64,000 nt of DNA from Bradyrhizobium archetypum. Its GTDB lineage: Bacteria; Pseudomonadota; Alphaproteobacteria; Rhizobiales; Xanthobacteraceae. Each line of letters opens with the position of its first letter. Position 1 is the stretch's first letter. Of this stretch, positions 21,211 through 29,409 are shown piece by piece. A program made the translations under genes and the position numbers. The stretch is taken from NCBI RefSeq assembly GCF_013114835.1, contig NZ_JAAVLW010000007.1, positions 310,001-374,000 on the forward strand, given 5' to 3'. The notes below the pieces were generated by a model, which did no database searches, had not been told where the DNA came from, and worked only from the letters and a program-made list of their open reading frames with translations.

Positions 21211-21794
21211 GCAAGATCGGCGCCCCAGAGAAGCCCGACCCGTGGCGTGTTCCCGTTGCGGTCGCGCAAATTCCCGAGACAGGGCTCCACCGCGACATCG
21301 AGGCCGATCAGGGCATCCGCAGCGCGGTTGCCGATGTTGGCGGTCTGCGCGAGGTGCTGTCAGCGCAGGCTTCGTTCGACGTGACGCCAAAGAGCGGCGG
21401 CCGTTTCCATGTGGCCGGCAACGTGCGGGCGCGGATCGGGCAGACCTGCGTGGTGACGCTGGAAGAGATCGAGAACGACATCGACGAATCGATCGATCTG
21501 ATCTTCGCGCCGCCCGAACAGATCCCGCTGATGGCTGCGCTGGTCGATGAGGCCGAAGAGAGCGATGAGGAGACGCCCGATCCGCCCGAGCCGATCGAGA
21601 ACGGAATGATCGATCTCGGCAGGGTCGCCACCGATGCATTGTATCTCGCGGTCGATCCATATCCCCGCAAACCCGGCGCCGTATTCGAGCCGATGGTTGA
21701 AGGCCCCGATCCCGAGGATCATCCGTTCGCGGCGCTCAAGGCGCTGAAGGCAGCGCCGAAGAAATCCGGCCCCAGGAAGCCCAAAGGCAAGTAG
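21207..21794 (+). CDS. DUF177 (YceD) domain protein
   Basis: A 195-residue acidic protein with the DUF177 pattern: VPVAQ-like N-terminus (WRVPVAVAQIPETGLH), the core GGRFHVAGNVRARIGQTCVVTLEE and DLGRVATDALYLAVDPYPRKPG. YceD homologues are linked to rRNA metabolism or to ribosomal protein L32 and fatty acid gene clusters. Here it lies between the bc1 chaperone gene (4-bp overlap) and plsX. The C-terminus is a Lys/Pro-rich tail. Confidence 0.9.
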   Translation: MSKIGAPEKPDPWRVPVAVAQIPETGLHRDIEADQGIRSAVADVGGLREVLSAQASFDVTPKSGGRFHVAGNVRARIGQTCVVTLEEIENDIDESIDLIFAPPEQIPLMAALVDEAEESDEETPDPPEPIENGMIDLGRVATDALYLAVDPYPRKPGAVFEPMVEGPDPEDHPFAALKALKAAPKKSGPRKPKGK

Positions 21795-21953
21795 CGGGCA
21801 GCCAAAGTCGTCCCTGAAGCCGCATTCGGGTTGAAGTAGTTGCAACATCTCGCCAGGAATCGTCGACAAGATATTGAATTATCTGGATATATTTCTTACT
21901 CTCGATTTCGGGCCACACCGCTTTGCTTTTGCCAAAAGAGCGTGGTCAAGAGG

Positions 21954-21981
21954 TTGTGTCGGGCCGGGGACACGCTATTGT
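21954..21981 (+). promoter_or_regulatory. Possible promoter of plsX-fabH
   Basis: TTGTGT (21954-21959), 16 bp, then TATTGT (21976-21981) resembles a sigma-70 promoter. It lies in the 301-bp gap between the DUF177 gene and plsX, which otherwise holds no gene I can support; the preceding segment (21850-21910) is A/T-rich. The match is moderate only. Confidence 0.35.
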
Positions 21982-22095
21982 CGCGGCCCGGCGGAGGTGC
22001 GGTATAGCGTTTCGCCGAGCACCGCCTAACGGTGCCATTCCAGTGCGCGGCCGAGCTCTACGAGGGCCGCAAGAGATCAGGTTTCCGGGACGTTC

Positions 22096-23148
22096 ATGCC
22101 GCAGAAGGTTCGAATCGCGCTTGACGCCATGGGTGGCGATGTCGGCGCAGCGGTCGTCATTCCCGGCGCCGCCATCTCGTTGAAACGGCATCCCGACAGC
22201 GAATTCCTGCTTTACGGCGACAGCAAGCTGATCGACGAGCAACTTGCCAAGTACCCCGAGCTGCAAAAGGCGTCGCGCGTGATCCACACTGACGTTACCG
22301 TAAGCATGCACGACAAGCCGAGCCAGGCGCTGCGCCGCGGCCGCAAGACGTCGTCGATGTGGCTTGCGATTGATGCGGTGAAGAGAGGCGAGGCCGACGT
22401 CGCAGTCTCCGCGGGCAATACCGGCGCGCTGATGGCGATGGCGCGTTTCCATCTGCACACCATGCAAGGAATCGATCGTCCGGCCATTGCCGGCGTGTGG
22501 CCGACAGCGCGCGGCGATTCCGTCGTGCTCGACCTCGGCGCCACGATCGGCGGCGACGCGCACCATCTCGTGGCGCTGGCAGTGATGGGCAGCGCAATGG
22601 CGAGCGTGCTGTTGAACCGGGAACGCCCGACCGTCGGCCTCCTCAACATCGGGGTCGAGGAGATCAAGGGCCATGAGGAGATCCGCGAGGCCGCCGAGCT
22701 GCTGCGCGCGTCGCAGCTCAATTATATCGGCTTCGTCGAGGGCGATGGGATCGGCCAGGGCGCGGCCGATGTGATCGTGTCGGAAGGTTTTAGCGGCAAC
22801 ATTGCGCTGAAGGCCGCGGAGGGGACCGCGCGCCAAATGGCGGACTTCCTGCGCCAGGCCATGGCGAGCAGTTGGCTATCCCGGATCGGCTACCTGTTCG
22901 CCCGCAGCGCGTTCAAGGCGCTGCGGGATAAGCTCGACCCGAATAAATCCAATGGCGGTGTTTTGCTCGGCCTGAAAGGCGTGGTGGTCAAAAGCCATGG
23001 CGGAATCAGCGCCGAAGGCTTTGCCTACGCAGTCGATGTTGGCTATGAGATGGTCCGCTGCGATCTCCTCACCAAGATCAATCAGATGCTTAATCGCGAC
23101 GGAAGTGCGCTGGCTCAAGCGCAGACCGCGCCGGAGGATGTCTCGTGA
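22096..23148 (+). CDS. plsX: Phosphate acyltransferase PlsX
   Basis: Converts acyl-ACP to acyl-phosphate for phospholipid synthesis. The 350-residue protein shows RIALDAMGGDVGAAVVIPGA, DKPSQALRRGRKTSSM, VSAGNTGALMAMARF and SEGFSGNIALKAAEGTA. It overlaps fabH by 4 bp (GTGA), so the two lipid-synthesis genes are translationally coupled. The length is normal for the family. Confidence 0.97.
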   Translation: MPQKVRIALDAMGGDVGAAVVIPGAAISLKRHPDSEFLLYGDSKLIDEQLAKYPELQKASRVIHTDVTVSMHDKPSQALRRGRKTSSMWLAIDAVKRGEADVAVSAGNTGALMAMARFHLHTMQGIDRPAIAGVWPTARGDSVVLDLGATIGGDAHHLVALAVMGSAMASVLLNRERPTVGLLNIGVEEIKGHEEIREAAELLRASQLNYIGFVEGDGIGQGAADVIVSEGFSGNIALKAAEGTARQMADFLRQAMASSWLSRIGYLFARSAFKALRDKLDPNKSNGGVLLGLKGVVVKSHGGISAEGFAYAVDVGYEMVRCDLLTKINQMLNRDGSALAQAQTAPEDVS

Positions 23149-24122
23149 CTGCTAAACGTTCGGTCGTGCTGGGCTGCGGCTCTTACCTGCCGCAGAAGGT
23201 GCTGACCAATGCCGAACTCGCCGCCCGGATCGATACGTCGGACGAGTGGATCGTTCAGCGTACCGGCATCCGCGAGCGTCACATCGCAGCCGAAGGCGAG
23301 TTCACCTCGCACCTGGCAATCAACGCTGCTCGCGCGGCGCTGGAACACGCCGGTCTCGACGCGCAGGCGATCGATCTGATCGTGCTGGCGACCTCGACGC
23401 CGGACAACACGTTTCCTGCGACGGCGGTTGCTGTCCAGAACGAGCTCGGCATCCATCATGGCGCCGCCTTCGATCTGCAGGCGGTGTGCTCCGGCTTCGT
23501 GTTTGCGCTCGCGACCGCTGATAATTTCCTGCGCTCCGGCGCCTACAAGCGCGCGCTGGTGATTGGCGCGGAGACGTTCTCGCGCATTCTCGACTGGAAC
23601 GATCGCGGCACCTGCGTGCTGTTCGGCGATGGCGCGGGCGCAGTCGTGCTCGAGGCACAGGACCAGCCCGGCAAGCCTTCCGACCGCGGCGTATTAACGA
23701 CGCATCTGCGCTCGGACGGCCGGCACAAGGCAAAGCTCTTCGTCGACGGCGGTCCTTCCACCACCCAGACCGTCGGTCATCTGCGGATGGAAGGCCGCGA
23801 GGTGTTCAAACACGCGGTCGGCATGATCACGGACGTGATCGTGGATGCCTTCAATGCCACCGGTACCACGGCCGAGGACATCGACTGGTTCATCCCGCAC
23901 CAGGCTAACAAGCGAATCATTGATGCTTCGGCGCACAAGCTCCATATTGCGCCGCAAAAAGTCGTGCTGACCGTCGATCAGCACGGGAACACGTCGGCGG
24001 CATCGATTCCGCTGGCGCTTGCCGTCGCGGTCAAGGACGGGCGCGTGAAGAAGGGCGATCTGGTGCTATTCGAAGCCATGGGCGGTGGCTTCACCTGGGG
24101 TTCCGCGCTCGTGCGCTGGTGA
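23145..24122 (+). CDS. fabH: Beta-ketoacyl-ACP synthase III
   Basis: Starts fatty acid elongation by condensing acetyl-CoA with malonyl-ACP. The 325-residue protein has the triad C115 (LQAVCSGFVFALA), H252 (FIPHQANKRIID) and N282 (QHGNTSAASIPLAL), plus DEWIVQRTGIRERH at the N-terminus. GTG start at 23145 overlaps plsX. A regulatory region for ihfA follows. Confidence 0.97.
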   Translation: MTAKRSVVLGCGSYLPQKVLTNAELAARIDTSDEWIVQRTGIRERHIAAEGEFTSHLAINAARAALEHAGLDAQAIDLIVLATSTPDNTFPATAVAVQNELGIHHGAAFDLQAVCSGFVFALATADNFLRSGAYKRALVIGAETFSRILDWNDRGTCVLFGDGAGAVVLEAQDQPGKPSDRGVLTTHLRSDGRHKAKLFVDGGPSTTQTVGHLRMEGREVFKHAVGMITDVIVDAFNATGTTAEDIDWFIPHQANKRIIDASAHKLHIAPQKVVLTVDQHGNTSAASIPLALAVAVKDGRVKKGDLVLFEAMGGGFTWGSALVRW

Positions 24123-24175
24123 ACCTTGAGTAAAAATACCGACTAAAATTGCAGCCTTCTTCATGCTTCTGCATG

Positions 24176-24214
24176 ATGGTCACTGTTGACCATTGCGAGC
24201 TAACCTCCTAATTT
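24176..24214 (+). promoter_or_regulatory. ihfA promoter with overlapping palindrome
   Basis: A sigma-70 type promoter TTGACC (24186-24191), 17 bp, TAATTT (24209-24214) precedes ihfA. A perfect palindrome ATGGTCA-ctgt-TGACCAT (24176-24193) covers the -35 box, a typical repressor or activator position. The regulator is unknown; autoregulation by IHF is possible in principle but the palindrome is not an IHF consensus. Confidence 0.6.
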
Positions 24215-24253
24215 CAGGCAATAAATTTGTTCGCCGAGAGTGCGGGGCAGGCG

Positions 24254-24583
24254 ATGACCGGGACCGGAAAAACAGTCACACGCGTTGATTTGTGCGAGGC
24301 GGTCTACCAGAAGGTGGGCCTTTCGCGAACGGAGTCTTCTGCGTTTGTCGAGCTCGTGCTGAAAGAAATCACGGATTGCCTGGAAAAAGGCGAGACGGTG
24401 AAGCTGTCGTCGTTCGGCTCTTTCATGGTGCGCAAGAAGGGTCAGCGTATTGGACGTAATCCGAAGACCGGTACTGAAGTGCCGATCTCGCCGCGTCGTG
24501 TGATGGTATTCAAACCATCAGCCATCCTGAAGCAGCGGATCAATGGACACGCGCCCGGCAACGGCGAAAGCAAGACCGAGTAA
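24254..24583 (+). CDS. ihfA: Integration host factor alpha subunit
   Basis: Nucleoid protein that bends DNA as a heterodimer with IhfB. The 109-residue protein carries VTRVDLCEAVYQKVGLS, GETVKLSSFGSFMVRKKGQR and the DNA-intercalating arm GRNPKTGTEVPISPRRVMVF. ATG 24254 matches the usual MTGTGKTVTR start; a TTG at 24227 would add nine residues. Upstream of a MerR gene, as in other alphaproteobacteria. Confidence 0.96.
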   Translation: MTGTGKTVTRVDLCEAVYQKVGLSRTESSAFVELVLKEITDCLEKGETVKLSSFGSFMVRKKGQRIGRNPKTGTEVPISPRRVMVFKPSAILKQRINGHAPGNGESKTE

Positions 24584-24683
24584 CGACGTCGAGTAGAATG
24601 AATAACGACATCGGGTAGAACGGCCGCGTAGCAAGGCGAGTACCGCGTCTTCACCAACTAGATGAGTTGAGAGGAGCTGGCAT

Positions 24684-25238
24684 TTGGACAAGGCGCCGGA
24701 TGCGTTCCGCACCATCAGCGAAGTCGCTGAAGAGCTCGACATTCCCCAGCACGTGCTGCGGTTCTGGGAGACGCGATTTGCCCAGATCAAGCCGATGAAG
24801 CGAAGCGGCGGGCGGCGCTACTACCGCCCCGATGATGTCGACTTGCTCAAGGGCATCCGCCGTCTTTTGTACGGCGAGGGCTACACCATCCGCGGCGTGC
24901 AGCGGATCCTGAAAGAGCACGGCATCAAATCGGTTCAGGGACTTGCCGACCAGACTTCGGCCGTCACGTTCGGCGCGGTAGAGGAGGCGATCGGTCTCAG
25001 CCTGCAGGAGCCCGACGAGGTCGAGACGCCGGCCGCCGAGCCCGAGGACGAGGACTACGAGACCGACGACAAGGAGATCGACTACCGCTTTGTCGATACC
25101 GACGACGACGGCATTTTGCTGCCGTTCGTCAAGGGCAAGCCGGGGCCGTCGGATGCCGATCGCGAGCGCCTGGAGCGGGTGCTGCAGGACCTCATCGCCT
25201 GCAAGCAGTTGCTGGACAACGCGCTGAAGGACGGCTGA
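24684..25238 (+). CDS. MerR-family transcriptional regulator
   Basis: A 184-residue regulator. Residues 8-80 form a MerR winged helix (AFRTISEVAEELDIPQHVLR, RRYYRPDDVDLLKGIRRLLY); the rest is an acidic linker (AEPEDEDYETDDKEID) and a C-terminal helix (RERLERVLQDLIACKQLLDN). No cysteine-based metal site is apparent. The start is TTG 24684 with GAGGAG about 8 nt upstream. The ihfA-merR-tRNA-Pro order is conserved in alphaproteobacteria; its target is unknown to me. Confidence 0.9.
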   Translation: MDKAPDAFRTISEVAEELDIPQHVLRFWETRFAQIKPMKRSGGRRYYRPDDVDLLKGIRRLLYGEGYTIRGVQRILKEHGIKSVQGLADQTSAVTFGAVEEAIGLSLQEPDEVETPAAEPEDEDYETDDKEIDYRFVDTDDDGILLPFVKGKPGPSDADRERLERVLQDLIACKQLLDNALKDG

Positions 25239-25328
25239 CGGACAGGCGGAACCGGTGGTCTGCCTAGGCGTAATGAAGCCGCTATCCCGCCTTGCGCCGG
25301 GCCCTGATCACAGCTAATGGAACGGCAT

Positions 25329-25406
25329 CGGAGCGTGGCGCAGCCCGGTTAGCGCACTAGTCTGGGAGACTAGGGGTCGAAGGTTCAAATCCTTTCGCTC
25401 CGACCA
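25329..25406 (+). tRNA. tRNA-Pro (anticodon GGG)
   Basis: The acceptor arms CGGAGCG (25329-25335) and CGCTCCG (25396-25402) pair perfectly. The D-arm contains GCGCAGCCCGGTTAGCGC, the anticodon stem-loop is CTAGT-CTGGGAG-ACTAG with anticodon GGG, and the T-arm is GAAGG-TTCAAAT-CCTTT. Discriminator A and an encoded CCA follow. It lies 90 bp after the MerR gene; no integrase is next to it. Confidence 0.97.
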
Positions 25407-25438
25407 TTTTCTGAATTGATTAGGGCCTTGGAGCGCCG

Positions 25439-25567
25439 CTAGATCCCGAGAAGCCAGACGGCAAGGACGGTGCCGAGAACGGCTGCGCCGCTGATGGTCC
25501 AGCCTGTCAAGTAGGCTGTGCCATCCGCCTCCGGTTGATCGACCATGGTATCACGCCACCGCGTCAT
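25439..25567 (-). CDS. Small single-pass membrane protein (42 residues)
   Basis: A short frame on the minus strand starts at ATG 25567, preceded by the strong Shine-Dalgarno GGGAGGT 4-5 nt upstream, and ends with TAG at 25439. The product begins MTRWRDTMVDQPEADG, has one hydrophobic helix (ISGAAVLGTVLAVWLLGI) and stops right after it, a topology common in small membrane proteins. No family is recognised. It is convergent with tRNA-Pro. Confidence 0.5.
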   Translation of the reverse strand: MTRWRDTMVDQPEADGTAYLTGWTISGAAVLGTVLAVWLLGI

Positions 25568-25843
25568 GACGACCTCCCACATCTTGTTTCTCGATGAGTC
25601 GCGGCCAAGGGCTCCAGGTTCAAATGTCCCATTGCGGTCGTTGCGCCGGCTGCGGTGACCGAGACCTGGCGTTCACTTTTGCCGGGGACCTTTTTCTCCC
25701 AAGACCATCCAACTGCCAGCACAGAGCGCCAGCACGCAAGCTACTCGGCTGCAGCGATGCAATCCGGATCGAGCGGCGTCGGATTATGAGAAGCGCTCAC
25801 ACGCTTTGGAACGCTGATGCCGTTCGAACCATGGAGGGACCCA

Positions 25844-26425
25844 ATGGCAAAGAATGTTTCAACCTCGATTACACGACGTGACGTGGTCGCCGGGATGGCG
25901 GTGGCCGCAGCTCCAGGTGTTTTGGCAGACGCGAATAACGCTCACGCGCAGGCCGAACAAAAGACAAAGCCTGAGAACCAGACCAAGTCCGATAAGAGTC
26001 TCTATGATCGGCTGGGCGGCGTCTTCGCGATCGCCGCGGTCGTCGATCACTTCAGCGACGCCGTCGTGAAGAATCCCATCGTCGGCCAGAAATCCAAAAA
26101 TCCGCAACTGCGGGAATGGCACACCAAGAATCTGCAGAGGCTGCCGGGCCTCAAGTTCATGCGCACGCTGTGGGTCTGCAACGTTTCCGGCGGACCATTT
26201 CAGTTCACAGCGACCCGGCCCGGGGCGACACCGCTCGGCCTTGAGGAAGCCCACCGCAACCTCAAGATATCGCCGGCGGAGTTCGATGAGGTCGCGGCCG
26301 AGCTCGGGCGCACGCTGGATTTTGCGAAAGTGCCGAAACGCGAGAAGGCCGAAGTGCTGGCCGCATTTGCTGCGCATAAGGACGAGGTTACCGCCGGCTA
26401 CGCCGCGGGCGCCAAGCGCGGCTGA
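25844..26425 (+). CDS. Exported group 1 truncated haemoglobin
   Basis: A 193-residue protein with a Tat-like signal (TRRDVVAGMAVAAAPGVLA, R11/R12) and a globin domain from about residue 52 (SLYDRLGGVFAIAAVVDHF). The proximal haem histidine is H137 in GLEEAHRNLKIS, followed by FDEVAAELGRTL. Group 1 truncated globins bind O2 or NO; most are cytosolic, so the twin-arginine leader is notable. ATG 25844 has GAGGG upstream; an in-frame ATG at 25817 would bury the signal. The 276 bp between the small membrane gene and this one contain no supported gene. Confidence 0.85.
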   Translation: MAKNVSTSITRRDVVAGMAVAAAPGVLADANNAHAQAEQKTKPENQTKSDKSLYDRLGGVFAIAAVVDHFSDAVVKNPIVGQKSKNPQLREWHTKNLQRLPGLKFMRTLWVCNVSGGPFQFTATRPGATPLGLEEAHRNLKISPAEFDEVAAELGRTLDFAKVPKREKAEVLAAFAAHKDEVTAGYAAGAKRG

Positions 26426-26584
26426 AGCTTTTCGCAGGTGTCATGACTGAGCCGGCATAGCCCGGATCATGCGACCTGCCATGCCAATTCCGCAACTGGA
26501 TCGCGGCGCTGACCTTCGCTAGGCTCAAAAGCGAGTAGGGGAAACACCCCACCGATCGCGGATGGAAACAGCGAGGGCAGCCCG

Positions 26585-27490
26585 ATGAAAATACGCCCCA
26601 CCGGCGTGATACCGCCTATGACGACGCCGTTCCGGAAAGACGGCGAGATCGATTTCAAGCAGGTCGCTCCCCAGGTCGACTGGCTGATCGGCGCCGGCAG
26701 CCACGGCATGGCGGCCGGCGGCTCGACCGGCGAGGGGCATACGCTTGATCACGACGAATACCGCGACCTTGTGGCGGCGACGGTGGAGGCCGCGAAAGGG
26801 CGCGCGCCCGTCATCGCCGGGATCATCGTCGATTCCACCCGCGATGCGATCCGGCGCGGCAGGCTGGTGCGCGACATGGATGTCGCGGCGCTCCAAGTGA
26901 CGCCGGTGCACTACCTATTCAAGCCGGACGAGCAGGCGATGGTCGATCATTTCCGCCGCATGGCCGATGAAACCGGCATGCCGATCATCATCTATAACGT
27001 CGTGCCGTGGTCCTATCTGTCGCCGTCGCTCTTGACGCGGATCATGAACGAAGTGCCGCTGGTCGTCGGCGTCAAGCAGAGCGCCGGCGATCTGAAACTG
27101 TTCGCCGATCTGATGATGATGGCGCCGGACAAATTGATCTACAGCGCCGTCGATGCGCTGATGTATCCGTCCTATGCGCTCGGCGCGCATGGGTCGATTG
27201 CGGCGATCCTGAGTGCGGCGCCGCATGCTTCTGTCGAGCTCTGGAATGCGGTCAAGGCCGGCAACCACGCTCGCGCGCTGGAGCTGCACAGGAAGCTGCT
27301 GACGTTGTGGAATGCGATCGTCTCGGACAATCTGCCGGCGTGCACCCGCTACGCGCAGTCGCTGCAGGGATTGCCGGCAACATTCTCTCGCGCGCCGATG
27401 CCGGAAGCTTCCCCCGCGCAACAGGCGGCCATCAGGACGGCGCTGGAGGGACTGGGCACGCTCAGCGGCTCGCGCGAGGCGGCGGAGTAA
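26585..27490 (+). CDS. Dihydrodipicolinate synthase family aldolase (first of two)
   Basis: Class I aldolase/lyase of the DapA/NanA family, 301 residues. It has the GGSTGE phosphate/carboxylate loop (46-50), Schiff-base lysine K164 (VVGVKQSAGDL) and catalytic Y137 (IIIYNVVPW). The position after the genes here gives no lysine-pathway context, so it more probably makes or cleaves a 2-oxo acid with pyruvate. An SDR gene follows 154 bp downstream and may act on the product. True DapA is unlikely but not excluded. Confidence 0.88.
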   Translation: MKIRPTGVIPPMTTPFRKDGEIDFKQVAPQVDWLIGAGSHGMAAGGSTGEGHTLDHDEYRDLVAATVEAAKGRAPVIAGIIVDSTRDAIRRGRLVRDMDVAALQVTPVHYLFKPDEQAMVDHFRRMADETGMPIIIYNVVPWSYLSPSLLTRIMNEVPLVVGVKQSAGDLKLFADLMMMAPDKLIYSAVDALMYPSYALGAHGSIAAILSAAPHASVELWNAVKAGNHARALELHRKLLTLWNAIVSDNLPACTRYAQSLQGLPATFSRAPMPEASPAQQAAIRTALEGLGTLSGSREAAE

Positions 27491-27644
27491 ATTCCGCCGC
27501 GCGAAACCATCCGCAAGACAATCGAGCCGCTCGTCTCGCGGGCGGCTTTACCGTCAGTTGCGAGCTGTTACTCTCCTGTCCGCAGGGCTCCATTTTCATG
27601 AACGTCCCAATTCAAGAACTGAAAAAACCGAGGTAACGATCTCA

Positions 27645-28613
27645 ATGAAGGACTTTGCCGGAAAGTTTGCCGTGATCACCGGGGGCGGCACGGGCATGGG
27701 GCGCGAGCTCGCGCGCCAGCTCGTCGCCGAAGGCTGCAATGTCGCGATGTGCGACGTCTCGGCGGAAGCAATGGCCGAAACCAGGCGGTTGTGCGAGGCG
27801 GACAGGCTGCCGCAGGGGTTGCGCGTCACCACCCACGTCGCCGACGTCTCGATCGAGGCTCATCTGCAGCGCTTCCGCGACGAGCTGATCGAACAGCAGA
27901 CAACCGACAAGATTCATCTGTTGTTCAACAATGCCGGCATCGGGGGCGGTGGCAGCCTGTTCACCAACACGCGCGAGCAGTGGGAGCGCACCTTCAACAT
28001 CTGCTGGGGCGGCGTCTATCTTGGGGTCCGAACGTTCCTGCCGCTCATGATGAAAGCAGACGAGGCGCACATCATCAACACGTCGAGCGTCAACGGCTTC
28101 TGGGCGTCGGTCGGCCTGGGCGTGCCGCACACCGCCTACAGCGCCGCCAAGTTCGCGGTAAAAGGATTTACCGAAGCGCTGATGACGGACCTGCGCCTCA
28201 ACGCGCCGCACATCAAATGCTCGGTCGTGATGCCCGGGCATATCGGCACCTCGATCGTGTCCAATTCGCGCAAGATTCAGACCGGTTCGGAATCCGACGA
28301 ACTCAGCCCGAACGAAATCCTGGCGACGCGGCAGCGCCTGAACGGCATGGGCATCGACACCGCGCCGATGTCGGACGACGACATCCAGAAAATCGCGCTC
28401 GACCGGGCACGTTCCTTCCGTGAGGAGGCGCCGACCACCGCGGCAGCGGCGGCGAAGATTATCCTCGACGGCGTCAAGGCCGAGCGCTGGCGCATCCTCG
28501 TCGGCGACGATGCGCACCGGCTCGACGAGCGGGTGCGGCAGACCCCGGAAACGGCCTACACGGCGGAGTTCTACAAGAGCTTTACGGAAGAGGTCGGCTG
28601 GCGGCTCGGCTAG
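27645..28613 (+). CDS. Short-chain dehydrogenase/reductase
   Basis: A 322-residue SDR. The nucleotide-binding TGGGTGMGRELA (12-23), NNAGIGGGG (95-103) and the catalytic S148, Y165 and K169 (INTSSVNGF, TAYSAAKFAVKG) are intact. The Asp in CDVSAE at the end of beta-2 suggests NAD(H) preference. The C-terminal 60 residues extend beyond a basic SDR. ATG 27645 has GAGG about 11 nt upstream; the long open frame upstream is a shadow of the aldolase gene. Substrate unknown. Confidence 0.92.
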   Translation: MKDFAGKFAVITGGGTGMGRELARQLVAEGCNVAMCDVSAEAMAETRRLCEADRLPQGLRVTTHVADVSIEAHLQRFRDELIEQQTTDKIHLLFNNAGIGGGGSLFTNTREQWERTFNICWGGVYLGVRTFLPLMMKADEAHIINTSSVNGFWASVGLGVPHTAYSAAKFAVKGFTEALMTDLRLNAPHIKCSVVMPGHIGTSIVSNSRKIQTGSESDELSPNEILATRQRLNGMGIDTAPMSDDDIQKIALDRARSFREEAPTTAAAAAKIILDGVKAERWRILVGDDAHRLDERVRQTPETAYTAEFYKSFTEEVGWRLG

Positions 28614-28619
28614 GGGCTA

Positions 28620-28644
28620 TCGGTTCTGATTGAAGCAGAACCGA
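28620..28644. terminator. Hairpin between convergent genes
   Basis: TCGGTTCTG (28620-28628), loop ATTGAAG and CAGAACCGA (28636-28644) form a perfect 9-bp stem in the 54-bp gap between the SDR gene and the convergent GcrA-family gene. There is no T run, but TTCTGATTGAA..CAGAA words recur as a dispersed hairpin in related genomes. It may be a bidirectional terminator. Confidence 0.6.
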
Positions 28645-28667
28645 CGCTTCCCTTGCTGACGCGTCTT

Positions 28668-29156
28668 TCACGCGAATCGATTGCCCGATCCTCGCGAGAC
28701 GCGCTGGCGCGAGCCGGGGCGATAGGCGAGCCGGGTGTGTCCGGAGCAATAGGGCATGCCTTCCACCGGCGTATTGCCGCAAAAGCAAAAATCCTCTGCG
28801 CCCGGGGTGCTGATCGGCCAGCGGCACCGTTCGTTGCTGAGTTCGTATATCGAGCAACGGCGTTCGCTGATGATCGGCTCTTCCTGGAGCGGCTGTGCGT
28901 TTTCGTAGACCGCCTGCAGGATCTGGTACTGCAGCCTGGGAACGGATTTCCTGGAGCGCTCTCTGGCGACCTTGGTAGGACGCGGTTCGGCAGGGGCGGG
29001 CCCGCGCGTCAATTGAAGCCGGGAGAGCTTGCCGATCACGGCGTTACGGCTGACGCCGATGCTGGCCGCTATCTCGCGGCAAGTGAGGCCGGCTTCAAAA
29101 TGGCTCTTCAGGAGTTCGACGCGATCGGTGGTCCAGGTCGGTACGTTCGTAAGCAT
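28668..29156 (-). CDS. GcrA-family cell cycle regulator
   Basis: A 162-residue GcrA-type regulator. The N-terminal helix-turn-helix is WTTDRVELLKSHFEAGLTCR and EIAASIGVSRNAVIGKLSRL, and the C-terminal Cys/His-rich domain contains ERCRWPISTP, FCFCGNTPVEG and MPYCSGHTRLAY. GcrA binds RNA polymerase sigma-70 and activates promoters carrying methylated GANTC sites. Bradyrhizobium has more than one GcrA-like protein, so this may be a paralogue. ATG 29156 starts the conserved MLTNVPTWT. Confidence 0.88.
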   Translation of the reverse strand: MLTNVPTWTTDRVELLKSHFEAGLTCREIAASIGVSRNAVIGKLSRLQLTRGPAPAEPRPTKVARERSRKSVPRLQYQILQAVYENAQPLQEEPIISERRCSIYELSNERCRWPISTPGAEDFCFCGNTPVEGMPYCSGHTRLAYRPGSRQRVSRGSGNRFA

Positions 29157-29199
29157 TTTCTCGGTTCCACATTCTGTGAAAACCGCCGCGCTGCTCCCG

Positions 29200-29400
29200 T
29201 CAGGACGCCTTGCCGTTGTCGCGGATCGCAAGCAGCCCATCCTTGATGGCGAGCCGAATGCCTTCCTCGATCAGGGTCCTTGCAACGCCGGGAACACTAG
29301 TGCCGTGGGTGCCCTGTCTCACCAGTCTTTCCATGTAAGCGATGGTCGAGAGCGCCAAGGTCACGGGAACGCGGTCGGTTTCGGCTTTTTCTGTAGCCAT
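29200..29400 (-). CDS. Small ribbon-helix-helix-like protein
   Basis: A 66-residue protein whose predicted order (short strand RVPVTLALS, helix TIAYMERLVRQG, turn THGTSVPG, helix VARTLIEEGIRLAIKDGLL) fits a ribbon-helix-helix DNA-binding fold; I do not recognise a named family. It lies upstream of the GcrA-family gene on the same strand. Perfect inverted arms TAACTTTT/AAAAGTTA lie just before the start codon and could be an autoregulatory site. No Shine-Dalgarno is evident. Confidence 0.65.
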   Translation of the reverse strand: MATEKAETDRVPVTLALSTIAYMERLVRQGTHGTSVPGVARTLIEEGIRLAIKDGLLAIRDNGKAS

Positions 29401-29409
29401 GAGGAACGC

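Noticed and set aside
25329..26425. Genomic island at tRNA-Pro
   Set aside because: No integrase or direct repeat of the tRNA 3' end was found nearby; the integrase remnant lies 17 kb away.
26585..27490. Annotation of the first DapA-family gene as lysine-pathway dapA
   Set aside because: No lysine or diaminopimelate genes are near, the gene is followed by an SDR, and a second family member lies in a catabolic operon; a generic aldolase call is safer.
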